DNA of 64,000 nt. It comes from Amoeboaphelidium protococcarum (taxonomy: Eukaryota; Aphelidiomycota; Aphelidea). This document shows, in pieces, positions 1 to 10,972 of this stretch. The notes beneath the pieces were generated by a model. It had not been told where the DNA came from, searched no databases, and saw only the letters and a program-made list of their open reading frames with translations. Where the stretch lies: assembly GCA_023515745.1 (NCBI GenBank), contig JALECJ010000256.1, positions 1,798,001 to 1,862,000 on the forward strand, read 5' to 3'. Position 1 is the stretch's first letter; every line of letters starts with the position of its first letter. The translations under genes were made by a program, and so were the position numbers.

Positions 1-1268
1 TTAAATAAACCATAATCTTTTAAATCGCCATTCTTCTATCCATGCTGATCCAGCTGACTAAGACAGTCCCAGGCGATAGAATCTGTTATGGCAGTGAATA
101 TCCAGTTCAACTCACCGAGCATTGTCCGACGATCAGATACTTTACCTGGAATCATCTGAAGCATCTGTGGAGTAACTTGAGAAGATATGAGAAGAGATGA
201 AGCTACATTATCCATATCAATATAATCAACATTGGACTAAGATTACAGAGGAACGTGGCTATTATTTTTAATCATGAACCAATGTAAAGCAGCTTGGATC
301 GGAGTAGTCAGACACGCCGTAAATAAATCTGCAGGTAGAGCGGGGTGCATAGGTAAAGTTTGATCCGCATGACACGCTGCCAATATAATAGTATTACTAT
401 TCTTACTGTAATGCTTCAGATAGGCATTAACGAAATTACCCGCCGCGCTACAGTCCAACACAATAATCGAGGGAGAGCCGAGCCAAGCATTAACTTCACC
501 AATTCCCACCGGGACGTACTATGTGTATGTCTTATTAAAGAACCATAACTCGCCATTGACAGTAGGCTTAGGGACACCATGGCCATTATAGTGCCACAAA
601 ACGCGGTCGCTTTGATCTTGCTACTGCGATTACTATGATGATGTCGATGATGATGATGACTTATAAGCAGCATTTCTCCTCAAATGAAGCATAGTCTTTT
701 TCAAATCCTCAGGCGTTGGATCTGTCAGCATTTTATATCTGGCGCGCGGCTACCACGGCTCATAATGAGAAGTGAGAATTTTAGCTATAAGATCAACAGC
801 TTTCTGAGGTTACAACGCCGAGCCTTCTATTATATCGTCGCTACTGTTGTTATTTGCCACTTGTGCATTACCTCCATTACCTCCACCGTTCACGTGTAAA
901 AGCGGATGACTGGACAGCTCTTTACTAAACGGATCAATCCAGGCTTCCATGACAGCACATGGTGTCGGTTTAATAACATCGGGAGGATCAACACCCAAGT
1001 TCAGACAAAGACTTATAAGGACACCGACAGTCTTTAATTTCTCTTTATTACGCCATCCATCAACGTCATTGTCTTCCTTAATTCTGCTTTTAAACAGTGC
1101 ATTCTATTTACTCTATAGATCTAGGTAAAACTCGGTCTACATCTAGAGTGAGTGCAAGTATTTTTATAGATGATCATCTTCCTCCTAAGCATCATCTTCA
1201 CCATTAAAGGAGGAAGAGTCATCATTATACTTCATCGCAGCAGATCTTACGCGCAAATCCATATTCAT
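1..1268 (-). CDS. RPTOR: Raptor (Kog1/Mip1) N-terminal part, TORC1 scaffold; truncated by window edge
   Basis: Raptor is the substrate-presenting scaffold of TOR complex 1. About 422 residues are visible from ATG 1268 down to base 1, read without intron if TAA/TAG are Gln. The Raptor N-terminal conserved, caspase-like domain is clear: [17 protein letters not shown] near residue 80, [61 protein letters not shown] and [17 protein letters not shown] all match the family in order. An acidic, Gln-rich leader of about 70 residues precedes it, and a Ser/Gln-rich insert lies just before the VLWHYNGHG block. The HEAT and WD40 regions would lie left of the window. It is divergent from BRK1. Family identity is very secure; the start is the first in-frame Met and could be shorter. 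Confidence 0.93.
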
Positions 1269-1816
1269 CTTACGATGTACTTATTTCCAAATTATGACTT
1301 TATTAGATAAATTGTGATTTGAAGCAACGTAATGCGGTAAGAGGAAGAAAATAGAACAAGAGCAGACTAGAAAATATGGGAGAAAAGACATGAAAATTCA
1401 ATTTATTCAGTTTTGTTCAATTGTAAAGCGACGACAAAGAATTTGTATTAGAGCAAAGGCGACCAAGATGATTCGCGCGAAAGCATCTTTAGTGCGTTTT
1501 GTAGAATATTTACTGCTTACACTCATTAGATTATAGTCTGAATTGGGAGAAATAGTGGGAATAAAAGTTCCGACTTTACATTACATTGCACAGACCAAAA
1601 GCGCGTTCTGTGATCATTCCAATGCACCAAGCCTTCACGCTTAGTTTCTTTGACCTTGCGATTCCTCTCGTTCGTCTCGTCCCTCTTTGTTTTGTTTCAT
1701 TCCATCGTTTTCCCCCTTTTCATTCATTCACTGGCAGTACTGCCGTAATTATAATATCCATTGGACTCACTATTTCATCCATTATAAGAAGCCCTAAATT
1801 TCTCAATCGTCAAGAT
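1269..1816. promoter_or_regulatory. Divergent intergenic region between Raptor and BRK1
   Basis: This 548 bp stretch separates two head-to-head genes and should hold both promoters. The right half is pyrimidine-rich on the plus strand (CTCGTTCGTCTCG-like runs near 1665 to 1735), as is seen upstream of several genes here. One 87-codon TGA-free frame from ATG 1390 to 1653 (+) exists, but it resembles no family I know, and with a single stop codon such frames are expected by chance. I see no RNA gene or repeat. Confidence 0.4.
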
Positions 1817-2140
1817 ATGAATCGATCGGAGGATAGTTCGGTGCAGCAGTAGGCAACTAAGATGGCGTATGATAGTGCAGAAGTCATTGACAGATTATCG
1901 CTGGCTATTAATGAAATTTCCAAAGGTTTGAGTAGATTTGACTCTATAGTGTGCCAGTCTTTGAACAGCATGGATGAGCGATTGCTGGTTGTTGAGAAGT
2001 AGCTGGCTTTCCTTGAGAACAGAGTAAGTAGTATGTTTTAATGAATTCTAAATTCGTCGTTTTTTAATTAAACTCTCAAATGTGTATTGTAGGTGACATC
2101 TGTGATTCCCAATTAAAACCAAACATCGTAGTAATAATGA
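1817..2140 (+). CDS. BRK1: BRK1 (HSPC300), SCAR/WAVE complex subunit
   Basis: This is the small coiled-coil subunit of the WAVE regulatory complex, which links Rac to Arp2/3-driven actin branching. Exons are 1817 to 2023 and 2093 to 2140, giving 84 residues (human protein about 75). The intron of 69 bp (GTAAGT...TTGTAG) is phase 0. The core AEVIDRLSLAINEISKGLSR ... SMDERLLVVEKQLAFLENRV aligns by eye with the EVITSSIKKIADFLNSFD ... LNEKLTALERRIEYIEARV pattern of BRK1. A second in-frame Met at 1862 is an alternative start giving a more usual length. The tail is Gln-rich (TAG TAA TAA read as QQQ before TGA). It fits the Rac gene at 59 kb. Confidence 0.85.
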
Positions 2141-2217
2141 TTTATCCTACTGAAATCTATTAAAGATTGTGTTTTTTACTATTTAAATGATAATCAATAT
2201 CTACAGAAGAATGATTA

Positions 2218-4233
2218 TCATTAAAACATGAATTTACTCATGAAAGGTCTCCATTACAAGTTCTCGAGAAGAGCATTGGGATAGTTACGTGCCTCCTGCT
2301 TCTTCAACACCTCTTTAATATACTCTATATCCACGACAATCTCATACTCTACTGATCCATCTGATATCGCATCCCTCCGGCGTAGAAATCCCATATCTTG
2401 CAGAATAGTGACAACATCGTCCAAAGTTAATCCAGTTTACCGAGACAAGTTCAGAATAGATACCTAAGAGGATTGTTGACGATGCAAGGATAGTTATTAC
2501 TACTTGATATCCGATGAACTTTGTTAAGGAGAACTTTTTTATTTCCGACCAGAATTCGATTGCCTTAAATTCTTTGATGGCGTACCGGCAGAGGAGGCGT
2601 CTTTAGATTCAGATGAAGATGATAAAGATAGTAGAGAATCCAATTATGAACAGATAGCCCATCGCCAATAGCTTCGATAAGCTAAAAGACCAAAAGAGCT
2701 CAGCGGCTTTTCAGGAGTTCCACCATTGCGCCACCAGTTCTGGGCATCATAAGGAGCATCCTGATGAGATTCTGCATACAACTGGCACTCTGTACGCGAT
2801 AGCAGATATGAAAAATCTATGAGAAAGTATCCATAACCGCATCCTTGGAACTGAGGCATAGTCATAATGCAGCTGAGATTGTACAAAGTACTCGGTCTCT
2901 TCTCCTTACTGAAATATCCGACAAAGTCATAATGGCCTCCCACTTGGTCTCGATTGTACTTGCACAGCACATAGAAGAGGAAAGGCTCTACATCGTAATA
3001 CAAAGTCTTGGTCTCCAGCCACAATTTAGCTAATAGACACAAGTTCTGACAATATATCCGATGTCGCCGCCCATCAACTTCAAAAATGTGTAAATCATTC
3101 TCCGAATCTCTGTAAACTTCATCACCAGGAGGATGGTTCAGCTTACATTTCCTGGTATGCCGACCATAAACATACTCACTAGATGTATAATAAAGACACT
3201 GACTGCAGACGAACAACTTTTCATGCTTATTGAAATCTTCCGGGTAAGGCGCACTGTAATAAGTTCCAATTTCATACTATCCAAAGATAACCTTGTCAAT
3301 TTTAGGCATATCCTCCCAAGCATACTATTTGTAAGGTTAAAGCATAGACAAAGACTGGTCCTTAGCATCACTGAATAAAGTTCTGGCAGTCTAATCAGGG
3401 ACAGTATTGGAAATATCAGCCTCAGAAGTAGTGAGTTTTCCACCAAACACATTGACCGTATCAATTGGTTTATTCAGCTTTATGATTTAATGCAGCTTTG
3501 ACTTTTTGAGGCTCTATGCGGAATTATTATCATCTTGACTATCCAAAAAGTCAGAGTTGCGCTTACTATTGACTAGCTTTATGCGTTTAGTCTTCCCATT
3601 ATCAGGCTCAGTGGATGTCTACTTCTTTGTGTAATCTTTTACAGCAATCATGCCCTTGTCAGATGACCAAATGACTCTCTAATGCTTATCCCGAATCTTT
3701 ATAGGAGAGGAAATGAATGGACGAGACTTGTACACTCGAGGACAAAACTTGACATTTGTATGGTACAAAGTACGCCCATTAATGTGACCACTTCCATCAC
3801 AGCCCACAGTGGGACATTTGACGTACGGAGCAGTGGTACAGCTCTGGCAAATGTATGAGCTCTGTGGCATCTTCTTTAAGCCCAGACATTCCAAATGAAA
3901 GCCCTGATCACAACTGTCACAGAGTAGAATGGAAGAGGCATCCAGTTCCCTGTCAGCCTCCGAAGAATCCGGGTCATTGAGCGGAGACTATTTACAGAGT
4001 GAGCATGTCTTGCACGATCCACATTCCCACTTGTGCCTGAATGCACATGGAGTCAAATCCTGATGAACGCACGTAGGATGAGCTTGTAGATGACAGCGAA
4101 TACAATGCAACAGCGTCTCGTCAATGTCAAACGTTCCATTAAACTTGGTGGCCTTATTACAGAATGCGCACACTCCAGAAGGAAGGGACTACTCACTCAA
4201 TTCATTATTATCCTTATTATTATGACCATTCAT
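2218..4233 (-). CDS. MYST-family histone acetyltransferase with tandem PHD fingers (KAT6/MOZ-like)
   Basis: This is a 671-residue, single-exon chromatin acetyltransferase. Residues about 20 to 170 form a double PHD finger ([54 protein letters not shown]), the DPF arrangement of MOZ/MORF that reads acylated H3. A basic, Ser-rich linker follows. From about residue 340 comes the MYST C2HC finger ([19 protein letters not shown]), then the catalytic core: VGYFSKEK with the autoacetylated Lys, NLSCIMTMP with the catalytic Cys, and an acetyl-CoA loop [20 protein letters not shown]. The catalytic Glu is in [19 protein letters not shown]. About 20 extra residues are inserted between LSRTE and TPEKPLS compared with usual MYST proteins. 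The C-terminal winged-helix part ([20 protein letters not shown]) is intact. An in-frame TGA sits just upstream of ATG 4233, fixing the start. Confidence 0.93.
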
Positions 4234-4587
4234 TTCTCACTTATAATTTATCTGATAGTTTATTCTAAAACGGCAGTACATAGAATGATAACGCGGTGTT
4301 ATAACGAATGAGAAGAATGAAGAACAAAGAACGTCAAAAGAGAAGAATTAGAAAGAAAGGCCAAATTTGGCGCAAAACTCAGCACTGGATGTACGGCAGC
4401 ACACACACTATAAAATAAAAAAGCATTACTAAACGTGTATAAACATTTTTTACTGATTTATGTGGCCTATTCTGATTACCTGCAAAATTCATGTCAAGTG
4501 TCAAGTAGTGGTGATAAAAGATAAGCTTGTTCTCGAATGAGTACTTGATTCCACTTTCATTCCCACGGTAAAAGATCAGCAGAGAAG
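4234..4587. promoter_or_regulatory. Divergent intergenic region, MYST gene / DinB-like gene
   Basis: This 354 bp AT-rich stretch contains the start regions of two divergent genes. Open frames on the minus strand at 4379 to 4612 are antisense shadows and carry no recognisable protein. No repeat or RNA gene was seen. Confidence 0.4.
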
Positions 4588-5221
4588 ATGATGACGTTGA
4601 CCAACAGAGCAATCCATTACTTGAAACAACTTGATCAGACCATTAGTTGTATCCCTCATGACTTATATACGCAGGTAATATCTAATAGATATATTCTGAT
4701 TTTTTCAATTGCTCAGTGTGTAGCATTCAAAACTGATTCCACAGAGTACTATTGGTAAGCACACCCGTCACATTCTTGATCACTATTACAAGCTGAAGGA
4801 TTATGCTGATTAACTTTAAATGGATTCGCCCACTGAATAGCCCGTAATCTGTTATGATTAGAGAGTGAGAGATACGGAAGAGGAGAATGATATTAAAGCC
4901 GCCTTGTACAAGATCAATAACCTCTGCAATACAATCGCCTAATGGTCCAAATTTGAACAATTGTCTCTTCTCTCCGGCGGTTCTAAGCATCTTTAGATTC
5001 GCGTCTGTACTTCAGATGATGGAGACACTGAATTCTTGTAATCTACATTTGATAGAGAACTCTGGTTCTGCATACACCACTAGATTCATCATCACGCAAT
5101 GATAAAGATTATCGCCGAAGAGTTGAAGTGTCATGTTGAATAGACTGAATTTGGTATTGCGCCTTCAACTCTGGCTCATCATTAGGTGGAAAAGGTGAAA
5201 TAGATGAGTGACGCTTAATGA
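4588..5221 (+). CDS. DinB/YfiT-like four-helix-bundle protein, putative metal-binding enzyme
   Basis: The protein has 194 residues from two exons (4588 to 4674 and 4724 to 5221) around a 49 bp intron (GTAATA...GTGTAG). It carries the DinB-superfamily hallmarks: an early helix with STIGKHTRHILDHYYKLKD, a central YDQRVRDTEEENDIKAALY segment, and a late helix LWFCIHHQIHHHAMIKIIAE ending with FGIAPSTL. The His in TIGKHTRHILDH and the HHxxHH cluster are the likely metal triad, as in bacterial DinB proteins, some of which are thiol transferases. The eukaryotic substrate is unknown. It converges on ChaC with only 39 bp between stops. Family call is by eye; function is not inferred beyond the fold. 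Confidence 0.7.
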
Positions 5222-5260
5222 TAATATGCAAAATCTAAAGGAAGATATATCTTGTATAAA

Positions 5261-6095
5261 TCAAGTTGGAGTATCACTGGCGCGCAATATTTCTTTGTCC
5301 CAGTCTTGACTCTAGTCCTTGTTGCTTCCACGTAGTGATTAACTGACAAACTTTTGATGCAATTACTGACAATAATAATCACCGTGCCCCTATTAGATTA
5401 AACGCTAAATCTCCTCAACTAAAGCATCCAGATGATGATCTGCCACGAGAGGATACAACTTGCCATGAGAGTGGTGGAGTTCCAACAGGTACTCCAAATT
5501 GTACCCAGATGGACCCTTGCTATTCAAGATATGACGTGCAAGATCAGCTACAGGAGTATGGCCAACAAAAGCCTCATTCTATGATGTGCCAATGTACACC
5601 AAAACTTCCTACAGACATTCATCACTGTCATGAACGTGAAACTGCACCCGCTCAGTGACGTAGCCGTGTTTTTCGCGGTGATCGAGCCGTTTCAGAACGT
5701 CATCGCGATCTCTGTCCGAAATCTTGTAAGCGACGCCATACACTCGAACATCATCACCATTGTTAATGCTTTAGTTGTCGCCGACTTGGATGAACTCATC
5801 TTGGCTATGAATGAATTCCTTGTGCTCTATCAAAGTTACAACTCTGCCGGGATTCTCAACCGTGCCTCTGTGATCATTTCTACACTGAAACTGAGTCTAA
5901 ATAAGTTCACAGCAATGATAAGAAGAATGTGACTTACGATGCTTGCCAAAACCGTCGTACATAGCCTCTAATGTAACCATGCTTCTTGTCAACATACGGA
6001 AAGTCCACTTTCCAAATTAAGGATCCATATCCAAATCTACACACAATTTGCGTTATATCAAAACAATCTCTTGTTACAAAGTCTTACATCCACAT
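5261..6095 (-). CDS. CHAC2: ChaC-type gamma-glutamylcyclotransferase (glutathione-specific)
   Basis: ChaC enzymes cleave glutathione to 5-oxoproline and Cys-Gly in the cytosol. The gene has three exons: 6088 to 6095, 5938 to 6036 and 5261 to 5879 (241 residues). Introns are 51 and 58 bp. Only splicing of the tiny 8-nt first exon restores the family start [12 protein letters not shown], which is strong support. Further signatures are [66 protein letters not shown] and [14 protein letters not shown]. The LDxRE Glu is the expected catalytic acid. The C-terminal 40 residues are Gln-rich and not conserved. It is divergent from AspRS over 144 bp. Substrate specificity (ChaC1-like versus ChaC2-like) is not certain. 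Confidence 0.92.
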
Positions 6096-6239
6096 AACGA
6101 TCGGGTGGCTCTCGCTCGGTCAACAATAGGAAAAGCGAAGACGATTCTCGAGAACGCTTGGTCGCCTTTGAGAGAAACTACGCGACTTTTAATCAAAGCG
6201 TCTGTTTACATTCAAATAGAAAAAATTGAATTTGTAAGT

Positions 6240-7931
6240 ATGTAGTAAGGAAGCGAAAGTTAATCTTCGGCAGAGAGTCTCGAGCAGAAGTTGGACAATG
6301 TCTAGCTGTCTGAGAATGGTGGGGAACCATTGTCCAAGAAGGCTTTGAAGAAGAAGCAGAAGGAGGAAGAGAAGGCGCGTAAAAAGGCCCAGGAGGAGCA
6401 AGCACGTCTCGCCCAGCAGTAATAGGAGGAGGGTGAAGATTATGCTGCTGATAAGTATGGTCGACTGCCTCTGAACTAAAGTTAGAATCGCGAGCGCAGA
6501 GTTCGTATTCGCATCAGCGACATTGGTGTGTCCTCGGAAATCAAGGTTGATGAGAAGGTTCTGTTGAGAGCAAGAGTGCATAATACGCGCGCCAAGGGAA
6601 AGTAATGCTTTATGGTGCTGCGTCAGCAGATAGCCACCATCTAGGCAGTGCTCGCTGTTGACAAGGAGCAGAAGGAGGTGTCCAAGTAGATGGTCAAGTT
6701 CTGTGGTAGTATCAAGCCTGAGTCTATCGTTCTGGTTGAAGCAGTGGTGGTGAAGGCTTTCTAGAAGGTTCAGTCTTGCACTGTTAGTGATTATGAGTTG
6801 CAGATTAAGACTATTTTCATCGAGAGTGAAGTTGCTGTGGAAAAGTTGCCATTCACTGTGGATGATGCGTCCAGATTTGATCCTGAGATCTCTGGTGTCA
6901 ATGATCAAGATTAAGCGTAGGCGGAGGAAGATGGTTATAATCGCGTCAACCTGGATACTAGATTGAATAATCGTATCATTGATTTGCGTACCACCACCAA
7001 TCATTCCATCTTTAGATTGCAGCATGCAGTAGGCACTCTATTCAGAGAGCATCTGAATTAATAAGGATTTACCGAGATTCATACGCCCAAGATTATTGCT
7101 GCAGCATCAGAAGGTGGTGCTAATGTGTTCAAGGTGTCATACTTTAAAAATGACGCGTTCCTGGCTCAGAGTCCGTAGTTGTACAAATAGATGATGATCT
7201 GCGCCGATTATGAGAAGGTGTTTGAAATCGGTCCAGTGTTCCGCGCTGAGAATTCATTCACTCACAGACATATGACTGAGTTTGTTGGCCTGGATTTGGA
7301 GATGGCATTCTAGGAGCATTATCACGAAGTACTGGATGTATTGGACAAGCTGTTTGTATCCATCTTTAAAGGATTGCGTGATCAGTACAAGGATGAGATT
7401 GAAGTGGTGAAGCGTCAGTATCCTTTTGAAGAGTTCCTGTTCTTGGAGCCATCGCTGCGCCTAAATTTTAAAGATGCAGTATAGATGTTGCGTGAAGCTG
7501 GAGTTGAGATGGGCGACCATGAAGATTTGAGCACTGAGAATGAGAGAAAGCTGGGTAAACTGGTGCGCGACAAGTACATGACTGACTTTTACATTTTGGA
7601 CAAGTTCCCACTGGCCGTGAGACCGTTTTATACGATGCCGGATCCTAACAATCCTGGATACTCAAACTCGTATGATTTCTTTATGCGCGGAGAGGAAATT
7701 ATGTCTGGAGCTTAGCGTGTTCATGATGTGAACCTTTTGATCAAAAGTGCGCAAGAACATGGTGTAGAACTCAAGACGATTTAAGGTTACATTGATGCAT
7801 TCAAGTACGGAGCACCTCCACACGCTGGTGGTGGAATTGGCTTGGAGCGTGTGGTGATGCTGTACTTGAACTTGAAGAATATTCGCCGTGTCTCTCTGTT
7901 CCCTAGAGATCCACGTCGTCTGGAGCCTTGA
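6240..7931 (+). CDS. DARS1: Cytosolic aspartyl-tRNA synthetase
   Basis: This enzyme charges tRNA-Asp in cytosolic translation. The 563-residue single-exon frame starts at ATG 6240, followed immediately by TAG TAA (Gln-Gln). Residues about 30 to 75 are Lys/Glu/Gln-rich (the basic tRNA-binding extension of eukaryotic AspRS). An OB-fold anticodon-binding domain follows ([20 protein letters not shown]). The class II catalytic domain has motif 1 ([19 protein letters not shown]), motif 2 ([20 protein letters not shown]) and motif 3 ([20 protein letters not shown]). [18 protein letters not shown] is also typical. No bacterial GAD insertion is present, so it is the archaeal/eukaryotic type. It ends in [11 protein letters not shown] before TGA. 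Confidence 0.96.
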
Positions 7932-8069
7932 GCCTATATTTATATCATAGTGTATACTGGTTATTGGCGCTTTTAAGAGAATTAAGTACCAGTTTATTTC
8001 TAGTCTAAGCGATAAATGATAAACGCTAATATTAAATGAATAAAGTATCTATATGGTCACTTATTCCCG

Positions 8070-9959
8070 TCACTCTTCTTAAGGCACGTATTTACCGCTA
8101 GTCTTCTTATTAAGGCGCTTGATGATAAGTACAAAAGCGCTAATCGTTAACGATGACAGTATAAGAGCAGAGACAGAAACTGCGACTACAACAATATCCG
8201 CAGAGGAATCAGCTCTTTGCTCCGACTAATGTCCAGATTTGGCCGCCATGACACCCTTGGTCGAAATAACTTCATCTTAAATGCGTGGTGGTGGAGTAAT
8301 GTCTAAATCAATAGTCTTCGCACTGTAATCGCTTCCATGAGTGGCTAGGTACGGTCGAGCATGTAAAAACGAGATCCAAATTAACAGATTATGCCCTCGG
8401 TGATCATTCACATTAAATTGCATTTTGTAAAGGTCCAGAGAACATTCTTTGACAGATTTAATATACATTCTTCCATCAATTATATCCTGGTGAGAGAACC
8501 GTGACTCCTTCTCAATCACTGATGAACCTCCATCTGAATCGGCGGAGAATCTTAAAAGATGAGCACAAGCATTAAAAACACCACCAATTAGAGCATACGT
8601 TACTTGTGAATAATACTGAGGTGACACGTACTGAATATTTATCAGATCTGTTGAAATTTAATGCATTTCACTTGTTAACACAATAGTCTGGTTTTTAGTC
8701 ACGGTCAAAGCCCCATCTTTAAAGTCTGGCAGATAGTACTTGAACGATTCAAAGAATCTATGATATTTCCCCAGCAAAGACTAAAGATCAACAACCATCA
8801 ATTTACAGTCAATCTCCATCGAGGGATTCAATATTAGTACCCTTTGTACCGGATTATAAACCATTGAAGCAAGAGAATATTCCACTTAAGAAAGCTGCAC
8901 TTTAAATATAGATGTCACATTTTACGCGTCAGTTGTATTTAGAAGCATAAGTGATTAATCTTCGCCATTGTAGACGAACAACCATTTTTAATAATTATAA
9001 AACACATGAGCGTGACCATTTAAGTTCAAATTCAAGGCAGTCTATTGAATAGAGCCAGATGCATCATGTTGCCGAACAACAAGTCGATGATCCTTTGCAG
9101 AGGAAATGTCAAGCCCATATACTTAATCAACGTGATATCCAAGCAGCATCAACTTAGAGCCTTATAACCTCAAGTGCATAGCGTCATGTTACGACTACAC
9201 TTCATAAGCAATCAGAGAATTGTCTGATGAATTCCTAAGCTAAAGTTGAAGGATGTCATTAACAGAAATAAGATTAGCTGTCTACCACTAGACACCATCA
9301 AGTGCGGGAAGAGTGAGCAACTAATCAAACTACTGATTATACAAGTCAACTCTTAGTAAAACATCTTTACTTATTAGCGTGGATTTGACATCTGGACCTT
9401 ATTACTCGTGAACTTCTACTATGGAATGAGATTAGCCAAGAATGTATGCATAATCCAACTCATCGTCAATCAGCAAGCGTTTAAACGTTAAATCTTGAAT
9501 AGATTGGATTGATGATGCATTCAGAACAGTGACCAAAGTTTAATCTAAAGCTTTGAATACGCGTAACTGATGGGCAGAGAGTACGGCAATCAGTGTCTGA
9601 TTCTTGCGCACAGTTTATATACCAAAATCTAAAATATTTCCCACTTCAGGCGGTTAAAGGCATGATTTTAGATGTTCAACCATCGGATGGCGTTTCCTCA
9701 TCTCTGTAAAATTAATTTCCGGCAAACCATACTGGTCAATTACAGTAGGAAGGTGGTGTGGCCTAAGTAATTTAATGCAACTTTAATTATGACCACTTTT
9801 CGCCAAAATTAAATCATTATAGACCACCACTTTGCTAATAGAACCATCATTTATAAGAGCGGGCGCAAACTTGTTCAACTATTATGTTTCATATTACTGC
9901 AAAGCCTACAGAACACTTAAAGACACTAGCAAGACTAAACAGATTAACAACATAACCAT
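8070..9959 (-). CDS. Unknown type I membrane protein (signal peptide, beta-rich lumenal domain, one C-terminal TM)
   Basis: The protein has 629 residues in a single exon, and I do not recognise the family. Residues 1 to 19 (MVMLLICLVLLVSLSVLQA) are a signal peptide. A long region of alternating beta-strand-like segments follows with repeated hydrophobic-turn patterns (SKVVVYNDLILA, TLIAVLSAHQLRVFKALD, HAHVFYNYQKWLFVYNGE), compatible with a beta-propeller. Near the C-terminus there is one transmembrane helix (VVVAVSVSALILSSLTISAF) followed by a short basic cytosolic tail. N-glycosylation sequons occur (e.g. NFT, NTT, NVT). Together these suggest a secretory-pathway or surface receptor-like protein. 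The start is fixed by the signal peptide. Length is divisible by three with no internal TGA. Confidence 0.7.
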
Positions 9960-10972
9960 TATCAAAAATCTATTGGATGTTGTATTAAATCAGTACGCAA
10001 AGATCTTTAAATGCACTAAAATGGAATTAGACTATAAAGTTCATTTTGATAACCTTGACAACAAGATCCATAGAGCTTGAAGAGCAGCGACAAATGTCGC
10101 AGGATGGATGTCGAACATTAAATTCACCATGTTATCAGCCCATTAAGTGATCTGATCAGTACTAAACTAACGTTGAACTAATTAATGTATTCTATTGAAG
10201 CCGGATGGTGTAAGTTGACTGACAATCACATCCGCGACAAATGTCGCAGTATTTGAAAAGCGGCATTGACTTGACTGATTACTGTTTAATGTCATATTAG
10301 ACTATGCTCCGGAGAGAATGAACTTTCAGAGGGACTGTAAAAGACTTTTGCTTCATGGTCTTTGTACTAAATTCATACTATTCAACAGCGACATTTGTCA
10401 CACATTCAAGGTGGAGAGCAGCGACATTTGTGCATATTCAGACTTTACACGTAATAACGATAAGCATAAATAAATTTTAAGTATTATCAGATAAAAATAT
10501 ATGAAAAGACGTGTCCGTTATTTTGGATAATAAGTAAGAGAACATTAGATGAGAAGGTTCCATCTCAGACAAAGTACTGTACTGTTTTTGAAGTTTAATG
10601 ATAGATTAAAAGTACTGTAACAACGCGTTTCAATTCGAACTAAATTACGTAGAGACAGTTGATGGGTAGAGAAGTCAACCAACACGAGAAACGTTTCCGT
10701 ATAGTAAATGTAAATTGTACTACTGTAATGTAAGAATAAAGTGAAACGACAAGTGATTGATCAATGGTCTCTCTCTCCCTCCGCGCCGTGACTTTCCACC
10801 TCGCGTCATCTCTTCACTTTTCCTTAAACATTGCCAGAAATTGTAAAGCTGTTTCCTTTCTCCGTCCGTTCTTTGTGTGCCGTACTTACAACATAGTTAG
10901 ATAAGCCAGAGTTGAATTATAGCGTATATTTGATCACAATTCATCCTTTTGTATCATTTGATTATTAATTAA
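9960..10972. other. 1 kb intergenic spacer with short palindromic repeats
   Basis: This is the longest gene-free stretch in the window, between two divergent genes. It carries the GCGACA/TGTCGC palindrome family described separately. The right 200 bp, before TSG101, is pyrimidine-rich (TCTCTCTCCCTCCG near 10770). No credible coding frame or RNA gene was found; a 49-codon TGA-free frame near 10104 has no support. Confidence 0.45.
10087..10433. repeat. Palindromic GCGACAAATGTCGC repeats (two full, two partial copies)
   Basis: Two exact 14-bp copies of GCGACAAATGTCGC lie at 10087 to 10100 and 10234 to 10247. Each has 6-bp inverted arms around AA. Two partial copies in the opposite central orientation, GCGACATTTGT, occur at 10388 to 10400 and 10421 to 10433. 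Three of the four are preceded by AGCAGC or CAGC. The spacing is about 147, 154 and 33 bp. They could be operator sites for a dimeric transcription factor or small hairpins; the sequence alone does not decide. Confidence 0.75.

Noticed and set aside
1390-1653. 87-codon plus-strand frame in the Raptor/BRK1 spacer
   Set aside because: Basic, unremarkable composition, no family, and lies inside a divergent promoter region.
4727-5102. Minus- and plus-strand standard-code frames near 4.7 to 5.1 kb that look hydrophobic or plausible
   Set aside because: Splicing a 49-bp intron on the plus strand gives a full DinB-like protein covering this region; the minus-strand frame is its antisense shadow and hits TGA.
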